A stretch of DNA of 64,000 nt from JADGRA01 sp052143535. GTDB lineage: Bacteria > Myxococcota > Myxococcia > Myxococcales > Myxococcaceae. The position numbers and the translations under genes were made by a program. The notes beneath the pieces are model-generated. The model made no database searches and was not told the DNA's origin. It saw nothing but the letters and a program-made list of their open reading frames with translations. This document shows, piece by piece, positions 29,117-38,234 of the stretch (position 1 is the first letter of the stretch; each line of letters begins with the position of its first letter). Location: contig JBKQSS010000068.1 of the NCBI GenBank assembly GCA_052143535.1, positions 44,894 through 108,893 of the forward strand, read 5' to 3'.

Positions 29117-30384
29117 CAGCGGCCCGGGCAGCGCGGCGGAGCGCTTTCGTGGCGCTGGCGGCGCTGTGCCCCGGTGTGGCCGCGGCGCTGGTGTGCGCGG
29201 TGACGTCCGGCTTGCAGACGGCCCTCTTCGTCGGCCTGGCGGCGGGCGCCGCCGGCGCGGTGGTGGCGCTGGTGGCGGACACCGGCCGCTCGCGCGAGCT
29301 GTCGGCCAACGCCGCCGAGGCCTCGGCCCGGGCGCGGGCCAGCCAAGAGGAGCGCGACGCGGCCGCTTACGAAGAGCGCGTCCTGGCCGCAGCGCTGGAG
29401 GGCATCGCCGACGGGGTGTGGATTACCGACGTCAGTGGAGCGGTGGTGCGCCACAACGCAGCGCTGCGCCGGTTGCTCGACGCGGGCGAGGAGGTGGTGG
29501 GCAAGCGCCCCCTCTTCCTGGTGCGCAAGGGCGAGCTCCACGAGGCGGTGCTGCGCGCCTGCGAGGCAGGCACGTCCTCGGTGGTGCAGGTGGTGATGGA
29601 AGGGCCGCGGCCCCGCGTCCTCGAGGTGCAGGTGGCGCCGCTCGGCGGTGGCCTCCCCGGAAGCGCCGCCGTTTTTCGCGACGTCACCGAGCTCAAGCGC
29701 CTGGAGCGGGTGCGCCAGGACTTCGTGGCCAACGTCTCGCACGAGCTGCGCACCCCCATCGCGGCCATCCTCGGCTACGCCGAGACGCTGCAGTCGGGCG
29801 CGCTGACCGACACCACGCACGGCCCGCAGATGGTGGACATCATCCACCGGCAGTCCGAGCGGCTGAGCGAGCTGGTGAGCGACTTGCTCGAGCTGTCTCG
29901 GCTGGACGCAGGCGAGCGTCCGTTGAGCGTCGCCGCGGTGGCGGTGGGCGAGGTGGTGGCTCGGGCGGCCGAGGCCGTCGAGCCGAGAGCCTCTGCCAAG
30001 CACATCGCCATCAACCACAGTGTCGCCCCGGGCCTGGCGGCGCGCGCCGACGCCAAGGCGCTGGAGCAGGTGCTCCTCAACCTTTTGGACAACGCCGTCA
30101 AGTACACCCCGGAGGGGGGCAGTGTGGAGCTCATCGGCCGGCAGGACGCCTCGCGGGTGGAGCTCCGGGTGCGCGACACCGGCCTCGGGATTGAGTCCAA
30201 GCACCTGCCGCGCCTCTTCGAGCGCTTCTACCGCGTGGACCGCGGCCGGAGCCGGGAGATGGGGGGCACGGGGCTCGGGCTCAGCATCGTCCGGCACCTG
30301 GTGTCGGCGATGGGCGGGGAGGTGAGCGTCCAGAGCCAGCTCGGGCTGGGGAGCACCTTCACCGTCACCCTGGCCGCGGCCTGA
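29113..30384 (+). CDS. phoR: Phosphate regulon sensor histidine kinase PhoR
   Basis: A 423-residue sensor kinase. Two N-terminal hydrophobic segments (about 10-55) are followed by a linker, a PAS-like domain (about 90-195; LEGIADGVWITDVSGAVV), HisKA with His210 in NVSHELRTPIAAILGYAE, and HATPase with N-box NLLDNAVKYTPEGG, G1 DTGLGI and G2 GGTGLGLSIV. The periplasmic part is minimal, as in PhoR, which senses phosphate through Pst/PhoU rather than by an external domain. The GTG start overlaps the phoB stop by four bases. Confidence 0.9.
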   Translation: MTAARAARRSAFVALAALCPGVAAALVCAVTSGLQTALFVGLAAGAAGAVVALVADTGRSRELSANAAEASARARASQEERDAAAYEERVLAAALEGIADGVWITDVSGAVVRHNAALRRLLDAGEEVVGKRPLFLVRKGELHEAVLRACEAGTSSVVQVVMEGPRPRVLEVQVAPLGGGLPGSAAVFRDVTELKRLERVRQDFVANVSHELRTPIAAILGYAETLQSGALTDTTHGPQMVDIIHRQSERLSELVSDLLELSRLDAGERPLSVAAVAVGEVVARAAEAVEPRASAKHIAINHSVAPGLAARADAKALEQVLLNLLDNAVKYTPEGGSVELIGRQDASRVELRVRDTGLGIESKHLPRLFERFYRVDRGRSREMGGTGLGLSIVRHLVSAMGGEVSVQSQLGLGSTFTVTLAAA

Positions 30385-30389
30385 AGGCG

Positions 30390-30421
30390 CCTTCTGGCCC
30401 CCCAAGGGGGGGGCCAGAAGG
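30390..30421 (+). terminator. Strong GC hairpin after phoR
   Basis: Near-perfect inverted repeat: CCTTCTGGCCCCCC, a short AA loop, then GGGGGGGGCCAGAAGG, starting 6 bp after the phoR stop. There is no U-tract, so it may act as a Rho-dependent pause or a GC-type terminator that separates phoBR from the metallophosphoesterase gene. Confidence 0.6.
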
Positions 30422-30485
30422 GGCACCCAAGTCCCTCTTTGGACTACACTTTCAGGGCCGTCTCTGGAAGCTGGACTTAGGGTTC

Positions 30486-31403
30486 ATGCGGGTCGCCATT
30501 CTCGCGGACATCCACGGCAATCTCCCCGCCTGTGAGGCGGTGCTGGCCGACATCAGCCAGCAAGGGGCAGACGTGGTGGTGGGGGCCGGGGACTTGGCCT
30601 TACGGGGCGCCCACCCGCGCGAGACGCTGGAGCTTCTTTTGGCCCGCTGCAACGCGCTCCTCATCGGCAACACCGACGCCTACATCGCCGGCGTCTATTT
30701 GGGCGGCGCCTACCGCGAGCGCGAGCACTGGAAGACGGAGCTGCTGGAATGGACGCGCGAGCAGCTGGGCCAGACGCTGGTGCAGCGCCTCGGCGAGCTG
30801 CCCTTCAGCGTCCGCTACACTCCGAGGCGCGGGCAGGACCTCTACATTTGCCACGCCAACCCGAGAAACCTCGAGGACTCGCTCGAGCCCACCCTCGACG
30901 AGGCGACGCTGCGGCGCTTCTTCGCCCACCTCGACGCCGCCGCGTGCGCCTTCGGCCACCTGCACTTCCCCTACCGCCGACGGCTGGGGCGAATGCTGCT
31001 GGCCGACGTGGCCTCCGCCGGCATCCCCCGGGACGGCGACGCGAGAGCCGCCTACGGCCTCTTCAGCTGGACGCCCCGGGGCTGGCGGGTGCAAATCCGC
31101 CGGGTGCGGTACGCCATCCGCCACGCCACCCAAGCCCTCTTGGCGCGCCGGGTGCCGGGAGGGCCGCTCCTCATCCACAAGCTTTTGGAGGCGCGCTACC
31201 GCCACCATTCGGCACTCCAGGAAGCCGCCCGCCGGCACTCCGGGCTACCGCCCCCGGGCCCGGTGCGACTGCTGCACCCAGTCTCCAGCGGGCCCTCGGG
31301 GCCCCTCGAGGACGCCCCGCCGGAGCCGCTTCAGCACTCGGACTCCGGCGAGCACCCGGCGGTAGAGCAAATTCAGGCCGACCCGCCCGCCGGCATGCGT
31401 TAG
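30486..31403 (+). CDS. Metallophosphoesterase (YfcE/MJ0936-like)
   Basis: A 305-residue calcineurin-like phosphoesterase. The metal motifs appear in order: DIHGN (residues 8-12), VVGAGDLALRG, GNTDAY, CHANP, and GHLHFPY. The catalytic domain covers about 1-205; the remaining 100 residues (Arg/His-rich then Pro-rich) are not part of the family. The substrate is unknown. Lying between phoBR and pst, it could be a phosphate-starvation phosphodiesterase, but no Pho box was seen directly before it. It is 11 bp before the MFS gene, so probably co-transcribed with it. Confidence 0.85.
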   Translation: MRVAILADIHGNLPACEAVLADISQQGADVVVGAGDLALRGAHPRETLELLLARCNALLIGNTDAYIAGVYLGGAYREREHWKTELLEWTREQLGQTLVQRLGELPFSVRYTPRRGQDLYICHANPRNLEDSLEPTLDEATLRRFFAHLDAAACAFGHLHFPYRRRLGRMLLADVASAGIPRDGDARAAYGLFSWTPRGWRVQIRRVRYAIRHATQALLARRVPGGPLLIHKLLEARYRHHSALQEAARRHSGLPPPGPVRLLHPVSSGPSGPLEDAPPEPLQHSDSGEHPAVEQIQADPPAGMR

Positions 31404-31413
31404 AGGCAGGGGC

Positions 31414-32766
31414 GTGCCCACCGCCTTCTGGCTGCGCGCCCCGGCGACGCGGCAATTCCGCCGCTTTCTCCTGTCGCGCCTCCTCTCCATCCTCGTCTTG
31501 GAGACGACGTCGGTGGCGGTGGGGTGGCAGGTGTACGCCCTCACCCACGCCCCGCTGTCTCTCGGGCTGGTGGGCCTGGCGCAGTTTCTCCCCGCCCTGG
31601 GGCTGACGCTTCTGGCCGGGGCGGCCGCGGACCGCTTCGAGCGCCGGCGTATTGTCCTCGTCTGCCACGCCCTCTTCGGCCTGGTGGCCCTGTGCCTCGG
31701 GCTGGCCGGACTGCGCGGCGCCCCGCCCTTGCCGGCCATTTACGCGGTGCTGGTGCTGTTGGGCTCGGCCCGTGCCTTCAACGCCCCGGCCGCCCAGGCG
31801 CTGATGCCGGCCCTGGTGCCCACCGAGAGTTTCTCGAGCGCCGTGGCCGTCAACTCCTCTGTCTTTCAAGTGGGCTCCATCGCCGGGCCGGCGCTGGGCG
31901 GGCTTCTCTACGCCTTGGTGGGCAATGCCGAGCCGGTGTACTTCCTGGCGGCGGCTTTAAGCGTGGTGGACGTGGCGGCCCTGTGGGGGGTGCACCCGCG
32001 GGTGGAGAAACGGGCGGCACGGGCTGTCTCCTGGGCCACGGTGCTGGCCGGCGTGCGTTACGTCTGGGGGCACAAAGTCATTCTCGGCTGCATCTCCTTG
32101 GACCTGTTTGCCGTGTTACTGGGAGGTGCGGCGGCCCTCATGCCGGTGTTTGCCCAGGACGTCCTGTCCTGCGGGCCTCTCGGCCTCGGCTTTCTGCGCG
32201 GCGCCCCGGCGGTGGGGGCCGGCCTCACCGGCCTGTGGCTGGCGCGCCACCCACTCACCCGGCGGGCCGGCCCCAGCATGCTGGTTGGCGTGGCGCTCTT
32301 CGGCGTGTGCACGGTGGGCTTCGGGCTTTCCAAAAGCTACCCGCTGTCGCTGGCGCTCTTGGCCGTAATGGGCGCGGCGGACATGGTGAGCGTCTTCGTC
32401 CGGCTGACGCTGGTGCAGATTTCTCCGCCGCCCGAGCTCCGGGGGCGCGTCAACGCCGTCAACATGCTTTTTCTCGGCGCCAGCAACGAGCTCGGCGAAT
32501 TCGAATCCGGCGTCACTGCCCAGTGGTTTGGGGCGGTGCGCGCCGTCGTCCTCGGAGGCGTGGGGACGCTTCTGGTGGTGGCGCTGTGGCTTCGCCTCTT
32601 CCCCGGCCTGGCCAAGGTGGACACGCTTCCGGTCGGCGAAGGCCGGCCCACGCCGGGCGAGGCAGCGGCCGAGGCCGATGCGGAAATGTCCGCCGGCATC
32701 GGGCCGCACGACGTTTGTGGGGAGGGGCCGGAACGTCTCGGCGACACAGGCGCACCATCCGGGTAA
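31414..32766 (+). CDS. MFS transporter (EntS/MFS_3-like)
   Basis: A 450-residue inner-membrane transporter with about ten to twelve hydrophobic segments. The N-terminal half shows LGLVGLAQFLPALGLTLLAGAAADRFERRR (the A-loop with D-R-x-x-R-R) and SSVFQVGSIAGPALGGLLY, typical of the enterobactin-exporter-like subgroup, and the C-terminal half has LRGRVNAVNMLFLGASNELGEFE. An approximately 40-residue acidic tail follows. It starts with GTG at 31414. The substrate is unknown. Its coupling to the metallophosphoesterase is suggested only by the 10-bp gap. Confidence 0.85.
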   Translation: MPTAFWLRAPATRQFRRFLLSRLLSILVLETTSVAVGWQVYALTHAPLSLGLVGLAQFLPALGLTLLAGAAADRFERRRIVLVCHALFGLVALCLGLAGLRGAPPLPAIYAVLVLLGSARAFNAPAAQALMPALVPTESFSSAVAVNSSVFQVGSIAGPALGGLLYALVGNAEPVYFLAAALSVVDVAALWGVHPRVEKRAARAVSWATVLAGVRYVWGHKVILGCISLDLFAVLLGGAAALMPVFAQDVLSCGPLGLGFLRGAPAVGAGLTGLWLARHPLTRRAGPSMLVGVALFGVCTVGFGLSKSYPLSLALLAVMGAADMVSVFVRLTLVQISPPPELRGRVNAVNMLFLGASNELGEFESGVTAQWFGAVRAVVLGGVGTLLVVALWLRLFPGLAKVDTLPVGEGRPTPGEAAAEADAEMSAGIGPHDVCGEGPERLGDTGAPSG

Positions 32767-32784
32767 ATACCCGGACCGCCGAAG

Positions 32785-32813
32785 GGTTCACCTTGCGGTC
32801 ACCAAACCGTCAC
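32785..32813 (+). promoter_or_regulatory. Triple Pho box upstream of pstS
   Basis: Three 7-mers GGTTCAC, CGGTCAC and CCGTCAC are separated by 4-bp spacers CTTG and CAAA, so TCAC recurs every 11 bp, one helical turn. This is the tandem arrangement that PhoB dimers occupy. It ends 62 bp before the pstS ATG. A TACAGA at 32825-32830 could serve as the -10, with the box standing in for the -35. The repeat is directly visible; the binding is inferred. Confidence 0.7.
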
Positions 32814-32874
32814 AGGGCGCTGGGTACAGAGGCGCGGCCGAACCGCTGCTAGCCCACCCCAGCCTGGAGTGCAC

Positions 32875-33903
32875 ATGAAGAAGCTGAGCCTCGCTCTCGC
32901 CTTGGCCGTCGCCGGGGTTGCCGCGGCGCAAGGAGCCCTTCTCATTAATGGCGCCGGCGCGACCTTCCCCTTTCCGCTCTATTCAAAATGGTTCAGCGAG
33001 TACAACAAGCTCTTCCCCAATTTGCGCTTCAACTACCAGTCGATTGGCTCGGGCGGCGGCATCAAACAAATTACCGAGAAGACGGTGGACTTCGGCGCCT
33101 CCGACGCGCCCCTGTCCAACGAGGAGCTGGCCAAAGCCCCCGGCCTCGTCAACCTCCCCACTGTCTTGGGCGCTGTGGTGGTGGCCTACAATGTGCCGGG
33201 CGTCCCGGCGCTCAACCTCTCCGGGCCGACGCTGGCGGGGATTTTTCTGGGCACCATCTCCAACTGGAATGACGCAGCCATCGCCAAGGACAATGCCGGC
33301 GTGAAGCTGCCCAACATGGCCATCGCCGTGGCCGCGCGCTCGGATGGCTCGGGCACCACCTACGTCTTCACCGACTACCTGGCCAAGGTGTCCCCGGCCT
33401 TCAAGGCCAAGGTGGGGGTGGGCAAGAGCGTCAAGTGGCCGGTGGGCATGGGCGGCAAGGGCAACGAGGGCGTCACCGGCGTCGTCAAGTCCACGCCGGG
33501 GGCCATTGGCTACGTCGAGCTGGCCTACGCCAACCAGAACCATCTGGAGATGGCCTCCATCCAGAATGCCGATGGGGCCTACGTCAAGCCCACCATCGAG
33601 GCCACCTCGGCCGCCGCCGCCGGCGTCGCCATGCCTGAGGACTTCCGCGTCTCCATCACCAACGCGCCGGGCAAGGCCGCCTACCCCATCTCCAGCTTCA
33701 CCTACCTCCTCGTCTACCAGGACCAAGTCAACAAGGACAAAGGCCCGGCCATTATCCACTTCCTCAAGTGGGCCGTCACCGACGGCGAGAAGTTTGCGGC
33801 GGCGCTTTACTACGCCCCCTTGCCGGACGCGGTGCAGGCCAAGGTGCTGGCGAAAATCGCCACTCTCACCGTGATGGGGGCTAAACCCAGTGGCGGAAAG
33901 TAG
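32875..33903 (+). CDS. pstS: Phosphate-binding periplasmic protein PstS
   Basis: A 342-residue secreted substrate-binding protein of the high-affinity phosphate ABC transporter. The signal peptide is MKKLSLALALAVAGVAAAQG, cleaved near AAA-QG; there is no lipobox. Phosphate-binding loops are visible: NGAGATFPFPLYSKW, YQSIGSGGGIKQI, DFGASDAPL, and ARSDGSGTTYVF. ATG at 32875 follows GGAG; an upstream in-frame GTG at 32869 is less likely. It is the first gene of pstSCAB-phoU. Confidence 0.96.
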   Translation: MKKLSLALALAVAGVAAAQGALLINGAGATFPFPLYSKWFSEYNKLFPNLRFNYQSIGSGGGIKQITEKTVDFGASDAPLSNEELAKAPGLVNLPTVLGAVVVAYNVPGVPALNLSGPTLAGIFLGTISNWNDAAIAKDNAGVKLPNMAIAVAARSDGSGTTYVFTDYLAKVSPAFKAKVGVGKSVKWPVGMGGKGNEGVTGVVKSTPGAIGYVELAYANQNHLEMASIQNADGAYVKPTIEATSAAAAGVAMPEDFRVSITNAPGKAAYPISSFTYLLVYQDQVNKDKGPAIIHFLKWAVTDGEKFAAALYYAPLPDAVQAKVLAKIATLTVMGAKPSGGK

Positions 33904-34888
33904 GGCCAGCGTGTTGGCCAGCGCGCCGCCGATGGTGGAGCGCCCGGAGGCGCCCGACGTCGGCGGCGAGGCGATGGGGGACCGCCTCTATTACGGCGTG
34001 CTGTGGGTGCTGGGCATGTTTGTCCTGGTGGTGGCCGGGCTCATCGTCCTCAACCTGGCGCTGGTGTCGCGGCCCCTCTTCGCCGTGGAGTCGGTGTGGG
34101 ACTTCGTCCAAGGGGATGACTGGGACCCGGTGACGTCGAAATTCGGGGCGCTACCCTTCATTTACGGCACCCTGGTCACCAGCCTCGTCTCCATTGTGGT
34201 GGCAGTGCCGGTGGCCGTCGGGCTGGCGCTCTTCATCACCCAGTTTGCACCCAAGAAGCTGGCGCCCTTTCTCTCCACTCCCGTCGAGTGGCTGGCCGCC
34301 ATCCCCTCGGTGGTGTACGGGCTGTGGGGACTGGCCGTCCTCATCCCCTGGCTGCGCACCAGCGTGGAGCCGTTTCTCGGCCGGACGCTGGGGTTTTTGC
34401 CCTTCTTCAAAGGGCCGCCCATCGGTTTCGGCTACCTGGCCGCCGGCCTGGTGCTGGCGGTGATGATTTTGCCCACCATTGTCTCGGTCTCGGCCGAGGT
34501 GATGAAAACCACGCCGGAGGCCCAGCGCGAGGCGGCCCTCGCGCTGGGGGCCACCACTTGGGAGTCCGTCACCTGGTCGGTCATCCCGCACAGCCGGGCC
34601 GGCATCCTCGGCGCGTGCCTGCTTGGTCTCGGGCGAGCGCTCGGGGAAACCATGGCCGTCACCATGCTGATTGGGAATTCCCGCAATATTAGTATTTCCC
34701 TCTTCGCCCCGGGCTACAGCCTGCCGGCCGTCATCGCCAACGAGTTCGCCGAGGCAACCAGCGACGTCCACATTGGGGCGTTGGCCGGGTGCGGCCTCAT
34801 CCTCTTCGTCATTACTTTCCTCCTCAACGCCGCTGCCCGGTGGCTGGTGACGGCCGTGCAGAAGGGCCCGACGAGAATCGTCACGTGA
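33890..34888 (+). CDS. pstC: Phosphate ABC transporter permease PstC
   Basis: A 332-residue inner-membrane permease. Six hydrophobic segments are seen, beginning GVLWVLGMFVLVVAGLIVLN, with the permease EAA-type loop EAQREAALALGATTWESV and GLGRALGETMAVTMLIGN. GTG at 33890 overlaps pstS by 14 bp; later GTG or ATG codons (ATG at 33974) could be the true start because the first 25 residues are not conserved. It pairs with PstA to form the pore. Confidence 0.95.
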   Translation: MAESRASVLASAPPMVERPEAPDVGGEAMGDRLYYGVLWVLGMFVLVVAGLIVLNLALVSRPLFAVESVWDFVQGDDWDPVTSKFGALPFIYGTLVTSLVSIVVAVPVAVGLALFITQFAPKKLAPFLSTPVEWLAAIPSVVYGLWGLAVLIPWLRTSVEPFLGRTLGFLPFFKGPPIGFGYLAAGLVLAVMILPTIVSVSAEVMKTTPEAQREAALALGATTWESVTWSVIPHSRAGILGACLLGLGRALGETMAVTMLIGNSRNISISLFAPGYSLPAVIANEFAEATSDVHIGALAGCGLILFVITFLLNAAARWLVTAVQKGPTRIVT

Positions 34889-35730
34889 GACACTTCGCCT
34901 TCCGCCGCTTCATGAATGTCTTCATGACCGTCCTGTGCGGCGTGGCCTTGGTGGCGGCCTTCATCCCCCTCACCAGCGTCTTGTACCTCGTCATCAGCAA
35001 GGGCGCCTCGGGGCTTTCTTGGGACTTCTTCACCGCGCTCCCCAAGCCGGTGGGCGAGCCAGGCGGGGGCATCGGCAATGCCCTTTTGGGCACCCTGTAC
35101 ATGGTGGGCATGGCCTGCCTCATGGGGTTGCCGGTGGGGGTGGGCGCCGGGGTTTACTTGGCCGAGCGCGGTGACGGCACGGTGGGGAAAACCGTCCGCT
35201 TCACCGCCGAGGTGCTGGCCGGAGTGCCCTCCATCGTGATTGGCATTGTGGCCTACGCACTGGTGGTGATTCCCATGCGCCACTTCTCGGCCCTGGCTGG
35301 CTCGGTGGCGCTGGCCATCATGATTGTTCCCTACCTCGCTTGCTCCACCGAGGAGCTCATCCGGGTGGTGCCGGGCTCGCTCCGGGAAGCCAGCCTGGCC
35401 TTGGGCGTGGCCAATTGGCGCACCAGCGTCCTGGTCATTCTCCGCACCGCCATGGCGGGGGTTGTCACGGCGTGTTTGCTGGCTGTGGCCCGAGTGGCGG
35501 GGGAGACTGCACCGTTGCTCTTCACCGCCCTCAACAACCAGTACTGGAATGTGAGTCCAGTCCAGCCCACCGCCTCGCTGACGGTGGCCATCTACAACTA
35601 CGCCATTAGCCCCTACGAGGACTGGCACTCCAAGGCGTGGACGGCGGCCCTGGTCCTTCTAATGTTGGTGGGAGTGCTCAACCTGGCCTCGCGGCTGCTC
35701 ACCCGCAGCCACCTCAAGGGTGCCCGATGA
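34885..35730 (+). CDS. pstA: Phosphate ABC transporter permease PstA
   Basis: A 281-residue inner-membrane permease. Hydrophobic segments include VFMTVLCGVALVAAFIPLTS and MACLMGLPVGVGAGVYLAE. The EAA-type loop is SLREASLALGVANWRTSV, followed by ARVAGETAPLLFTAL. The GTG at 34885 overlaps the pstC stop (GTGA), so the two subunits are translationally coupled. The longer open frame upstream is a shadow of pstC. Confidence 0.95.
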   Translation: MRHFAFRRFMNVFMTVLCGVALVAAFIPLTSVLYLVISKGASGLSWDFFTALPKPVGEPGGGIGNALLGTLYMVGMACLMGLPVGVGAGVYLAERGDGTVGKTVRFTAEVLAGVPSIVIGIVAYALVVIPMRHFSALAGSVALAIMIVPYLACSTEELIRVVPGSLREASLALGVANWRTSVLVILRTAMAGVVTACLLAVARVAGETAPLLFTALNNQYWNVSPVQPTASLTVAIYNYAISPYEDWHSKAWTAALVLLMLVGVLNLASRLLTRSHLKGAR

Positions 35731-36542
35731 CTGTCGTTGCCTCCCCGGTGCCGGCCAGCCCCACGCCACTGGCCGCGGCCGACGCCGCTGCCCAGCCGAA
35801 AGTTGAGGTGCAGCACCTCAACGTCTGGTTTGCGAAAAACCACGCGGTGAAGGACACCTCGCTCAAAGTCCAGCCCCACACCGTCCTGGCCGTCATCGGC
35901 CCGTCCGGCTGCGGAAAGTCCACCTTCCTGCGCGCGCTCAACCGGATGCACGACTTGGTGCCGGTGGCGCGCGTCACCGGCAAGGTGCTGGTCGACGGGC
36001 AAGACCTCTACACCCGTGAGGTGAACCCGGTGCTGCTGCGTCGCCGGGTGGGGATGGTTTTCCAGCGGCCCAACCCCTTCCCCACCATGTCCATCGAGGA
36101 AAACGTCGCCGCCGGCCTGGTGCTCAACGGGCTCGGGGGAAACCACGGCGGCCTGGTGGAAAAGTCGCTCAAGAAGGCCGCACTCTGGGACGAGGTGAAG
36201 GACCGGCTCGGCCATGCCGCCACCTCCCTCTCCGGCGGCCAGCAGCAGCGGCTGTGCATCGCCCGCGCCCTGGCCATCGAGCCGGAAGTGCTGCTCATGG
36301 ACGAGCCGGCCAGCGCGCTCGACCCCATCGCCACGGCGAAAATTGAGGAGCTCATTCACGAGCTGAAGGAGCATTACACCATCATCATCGTCACCCACAG
36401 CATGCAGCAGGCGGCGCGCGTCTCGGACCACACCGCCTTTTTCTACATGGGGGAGCTGGTGGAGATGGGCGCCACCGAACAAATATTCACCAACCCGAAG
36501 GAACGCCGCACGGAAGACTATGTCACCGGAAAGTTCGGCTAA
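35727..36542 (+). CDS. pstB: Phosphate ABC transporter ATP-binding protein PstB
   Basis: A 271-residue ATPase that energises PstCA. Walker A is GPSGCGKSTFLRALNRMHD, the signature LSGGQQQRLCIARALA, Walker B VLLMDEPASALDPIA and the H-loop IIVTHSMQQAAR. The QRPNPFP block (VFQRPNPFPTMSIEENV) is characteristic of PstB. ATG at 35727 overlaps pstA by four bases. An approximately 25-residue Ala/Pro-rich leader precedes the domain. Confidence 0.97.
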   Translation: MTVVASPVPASPTPLAAADAAAQPKVEVQHLNVWFAKNHAVKDTSLKVQPHTVLAVIGPSGCGKSTFLRALNRMHDLVPVARVTGKVLVDGQDLYTREVNPVLLRRRVGMVFQRPNPFPTMSIEENVAAGLVLNGLGGNHGGLVEKSLKKAALWDEVKDRLGHAATSLSGGQQQRLCIARALAIEPEVLLMDEPASALDPIATAKIEELIHELKEHYTIIIVTHSMQQAARVSDHTAFFYMGELVEMGATEQIFTNPKERRTEDYVTGKFG

Positions 36543-37230
36543 GTCGCCCGCCGCCCACACCGACAAGGCTTTCGAGGCGGACCTGCGCGAGGTGCGCGAG
36601 AAGCTTCTGGTGATGGGGGGCAAAGTCGAAGACCAAATCGCCAAGAGCATGCGCGCGCTCACCGAGCGCGACTCGGCCCTGGGCGAAGAGGTGATGGAGG
36701 GCGACCTCGAGATTAACCGCCTCGAGGTGGACATCGACGACTTGTGCCGGCGCATTCTGGCCCTGCGCCAGCCGGCGGCCAGTGACTTGCGGCTCATCAC
36801 TACGGCGCTGAAAATTGTGACTGACCTCGAGCGCATTGGAGACGAGGCAGTCAACATTGCCGAGCGGGCCATGGAGTTGAATTCGGCGCCCCCGCTCGCG
36901 CCGTACGTCGACTTGCCCCGCCTGGCGGAACAGGCGCAGGAGCAGGTGAAGCGGGCGCTGGACGCCTTCGTCCGGGCCGACGCAGAAACCGCCGAGGAAG
37001 TCCTCCGCACCGACGACCAGCTGGACGACCTCTTCGTCAAAATCTTCAACGAGCTGCTCGGCTTCATGATGGAGGACTCACGCACCATTCGCCGGGCCAC
37101 GGCGCTGGTGTCCATCTGCAAGTACCTGGAGCGCATCGGCGACCACGCCATGAATGTCGCCGAGATGGTCATCTACATGGTGCGCGGCACCGACGTCCGC
37201 CACCCGCGAAGCCGCGCCATTCCCATGTAA
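36520..37230 (+). CDS. phoU: Phosphate transport system regulator PhoU
   Basis: A 236-residue helical protein made of two PhoU repeats. Each ends in the metal-binding E/D-x-x-x-D pattern: ALKIVTDLERIGDEAVNIAE in the first, and SICKYLERIGDHAMNVAEM in the second. It signals phosphate sufficiency from PstB to PhoR by family knowledge. ATG at 36520 overlaps pstB by 23 bp. Last gene of the phosphate cluster. Confidence 0.96.
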   Translation: MSPESSAKSPAAHTDKAFEADLREVREKLLVMGGKVEDQIAKSMRALTERDSALGEEVMEGDLEINRLEVDIDDLCRRILALRQPAASDLRLITTALKIVTDLERIGDEAVNIAERAMELNSAPPLAPYVDLPRLAEQAQEQVKRALDAFVRADAETAEEVLRTDDQLDDLFVKIFNELLGFMMEDSRTIRRATALVSICKYLERIGDHAMNVAEMVIYMVRGTDVRHPRSRAIPM

Positions 37231-37256
37231 GGCCCCTCGGGGAGCCCTCCGCGGGC

Positions 37257-38207
37257 TCAACCGCGCCCGGGCCTCGGCCCGAGGAGCCGCTCCAGGCGGC
37301 CAAAGGCCCGCTCCAAGTCCGGTGTGTCGGTGAGGACGCCCAACAGCGGGTCCCTCCCGAGGCGCTTCATTCTCGCCACGGCCGTGCCCGCGGTGAAGTC
37401 GCGCGGCCCGAGGCGGCCATTCACCTCGCTCCAGCGCAGCGGCATGGAGACGGGCATGCCCGGAAGCGGGCGCACCGAGAAGGGAGCCACCAACAGCTTC
37501 CCGCGGCCATTCTGGAAGGCGTCAAGGTACACCTTCTCGCCCCGGGCTTTGGGGTTTCGGGCGACGGTGGCCAGCTCCGGGTGCCGTCGCACCAGCACCT
37601 CGGACAACAGCTGCGCCAGCGCGACGCTGGCCGGGTGCTCGAGCTGGCGGCCCAGGGGCACAAGCACGTGCAAGCCGCTACTGCCCGAGGCCTTCACGTA
37701 CACCGAAAGGCCGAGCTCGCCGCACAGCCGGCGGGCGGCCAGGGCCAACGTCACCACGTGGGAGAAGGGCGCCCGCTTGGGGTCCAAGTCCAGAATGCAC
37801 CAGTCCGGGCGCTCCAAGCTGGCCACCCGGGCGCTCCACACGTGCAAGGGAATGGCCGCCAGGTTGGCCAGCCAAGCCAGAGTGCGGGCGTTGTCGCAGA
37901 CGAAGCACCGCTCGGCGCCCTCCTCCGAGGCAAGCACCTCGGTGCGCACCCACGTAGGGGTATGGGAGGGCGCGTGCTTCTGGAAGAAGGCATGGCCCGA
38001 AAGGCCGTCCGGCCAGCGCTCCACCGCGAGCGGCCGGTCCCGGAGGTAGGGCAAGGCCCAGGGTGCAATGGCCAGCGCGTACTGGACTAAGTCCCCTTTG
38101 GTGAAGCCCTCGTCTGGCCACAGCACCTTGTCCAGGCGCGTAAAGCGCTGCGCCAAGGCCTCCTCTGCGACAGCCCTGTTGCGAATTTGACGGGACCTGG
38201 CGGGCAC
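37257..38207 (-). CDS. LigD-type polymerase/primase domain protein (NHEJ)
   Basis: About 316 residues corresponding to the archaeo-eukaryotic primase (PolDom) module of LigD. Seen: RLDKVLWPDEGFTKGDLVQYA near the start, FFQKHAPSHTPTWVRT, the metal Asp pair in DWCILDLDPK, SGSSGLHVLVPLG, and VAPFSVRPLPGMPVSMPLRW. There is no ligase or nuclease module. It can add nucleotides at broken ends with Ku. The start is uncertain: TTG 38216, GTG 38207 (chosen) and TTG 38156 all fit, and only 27 bp separates the GTG from the divergent ku start. Confidence 0.88.
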   Translation of the reverse strand: MPARSRQIRNRAVAEEALAQRFTRLDKVLWPDEGFTKGDLVQYALAIAPWALPYLRDRPLAVERWPDGLSGHAFFQKHAPSHTPTWVRTEVLASEEGAERCFVCDNARTLAWLANLAAIPLHVWSARVASLERPDWCILDLDPKRAPFSHVVTLALAARRLCGELGLSVYVKASGSSGLHVLVPLGRQLEHPASVALAQLLSEVLVRRHPELATVARNPKARGEKVYLDAFQNGRGKLLVAPFSVRPLPGMPVSMPLRWSEVNGRLGPRDFTAGTAVARMKRLGRDPLLGVLTDTPDLERAFGRLERLLGPRPGRG

Positions 38208-38234
38208 TCGGGCCAAGGTTTACCCTACGCGGCC

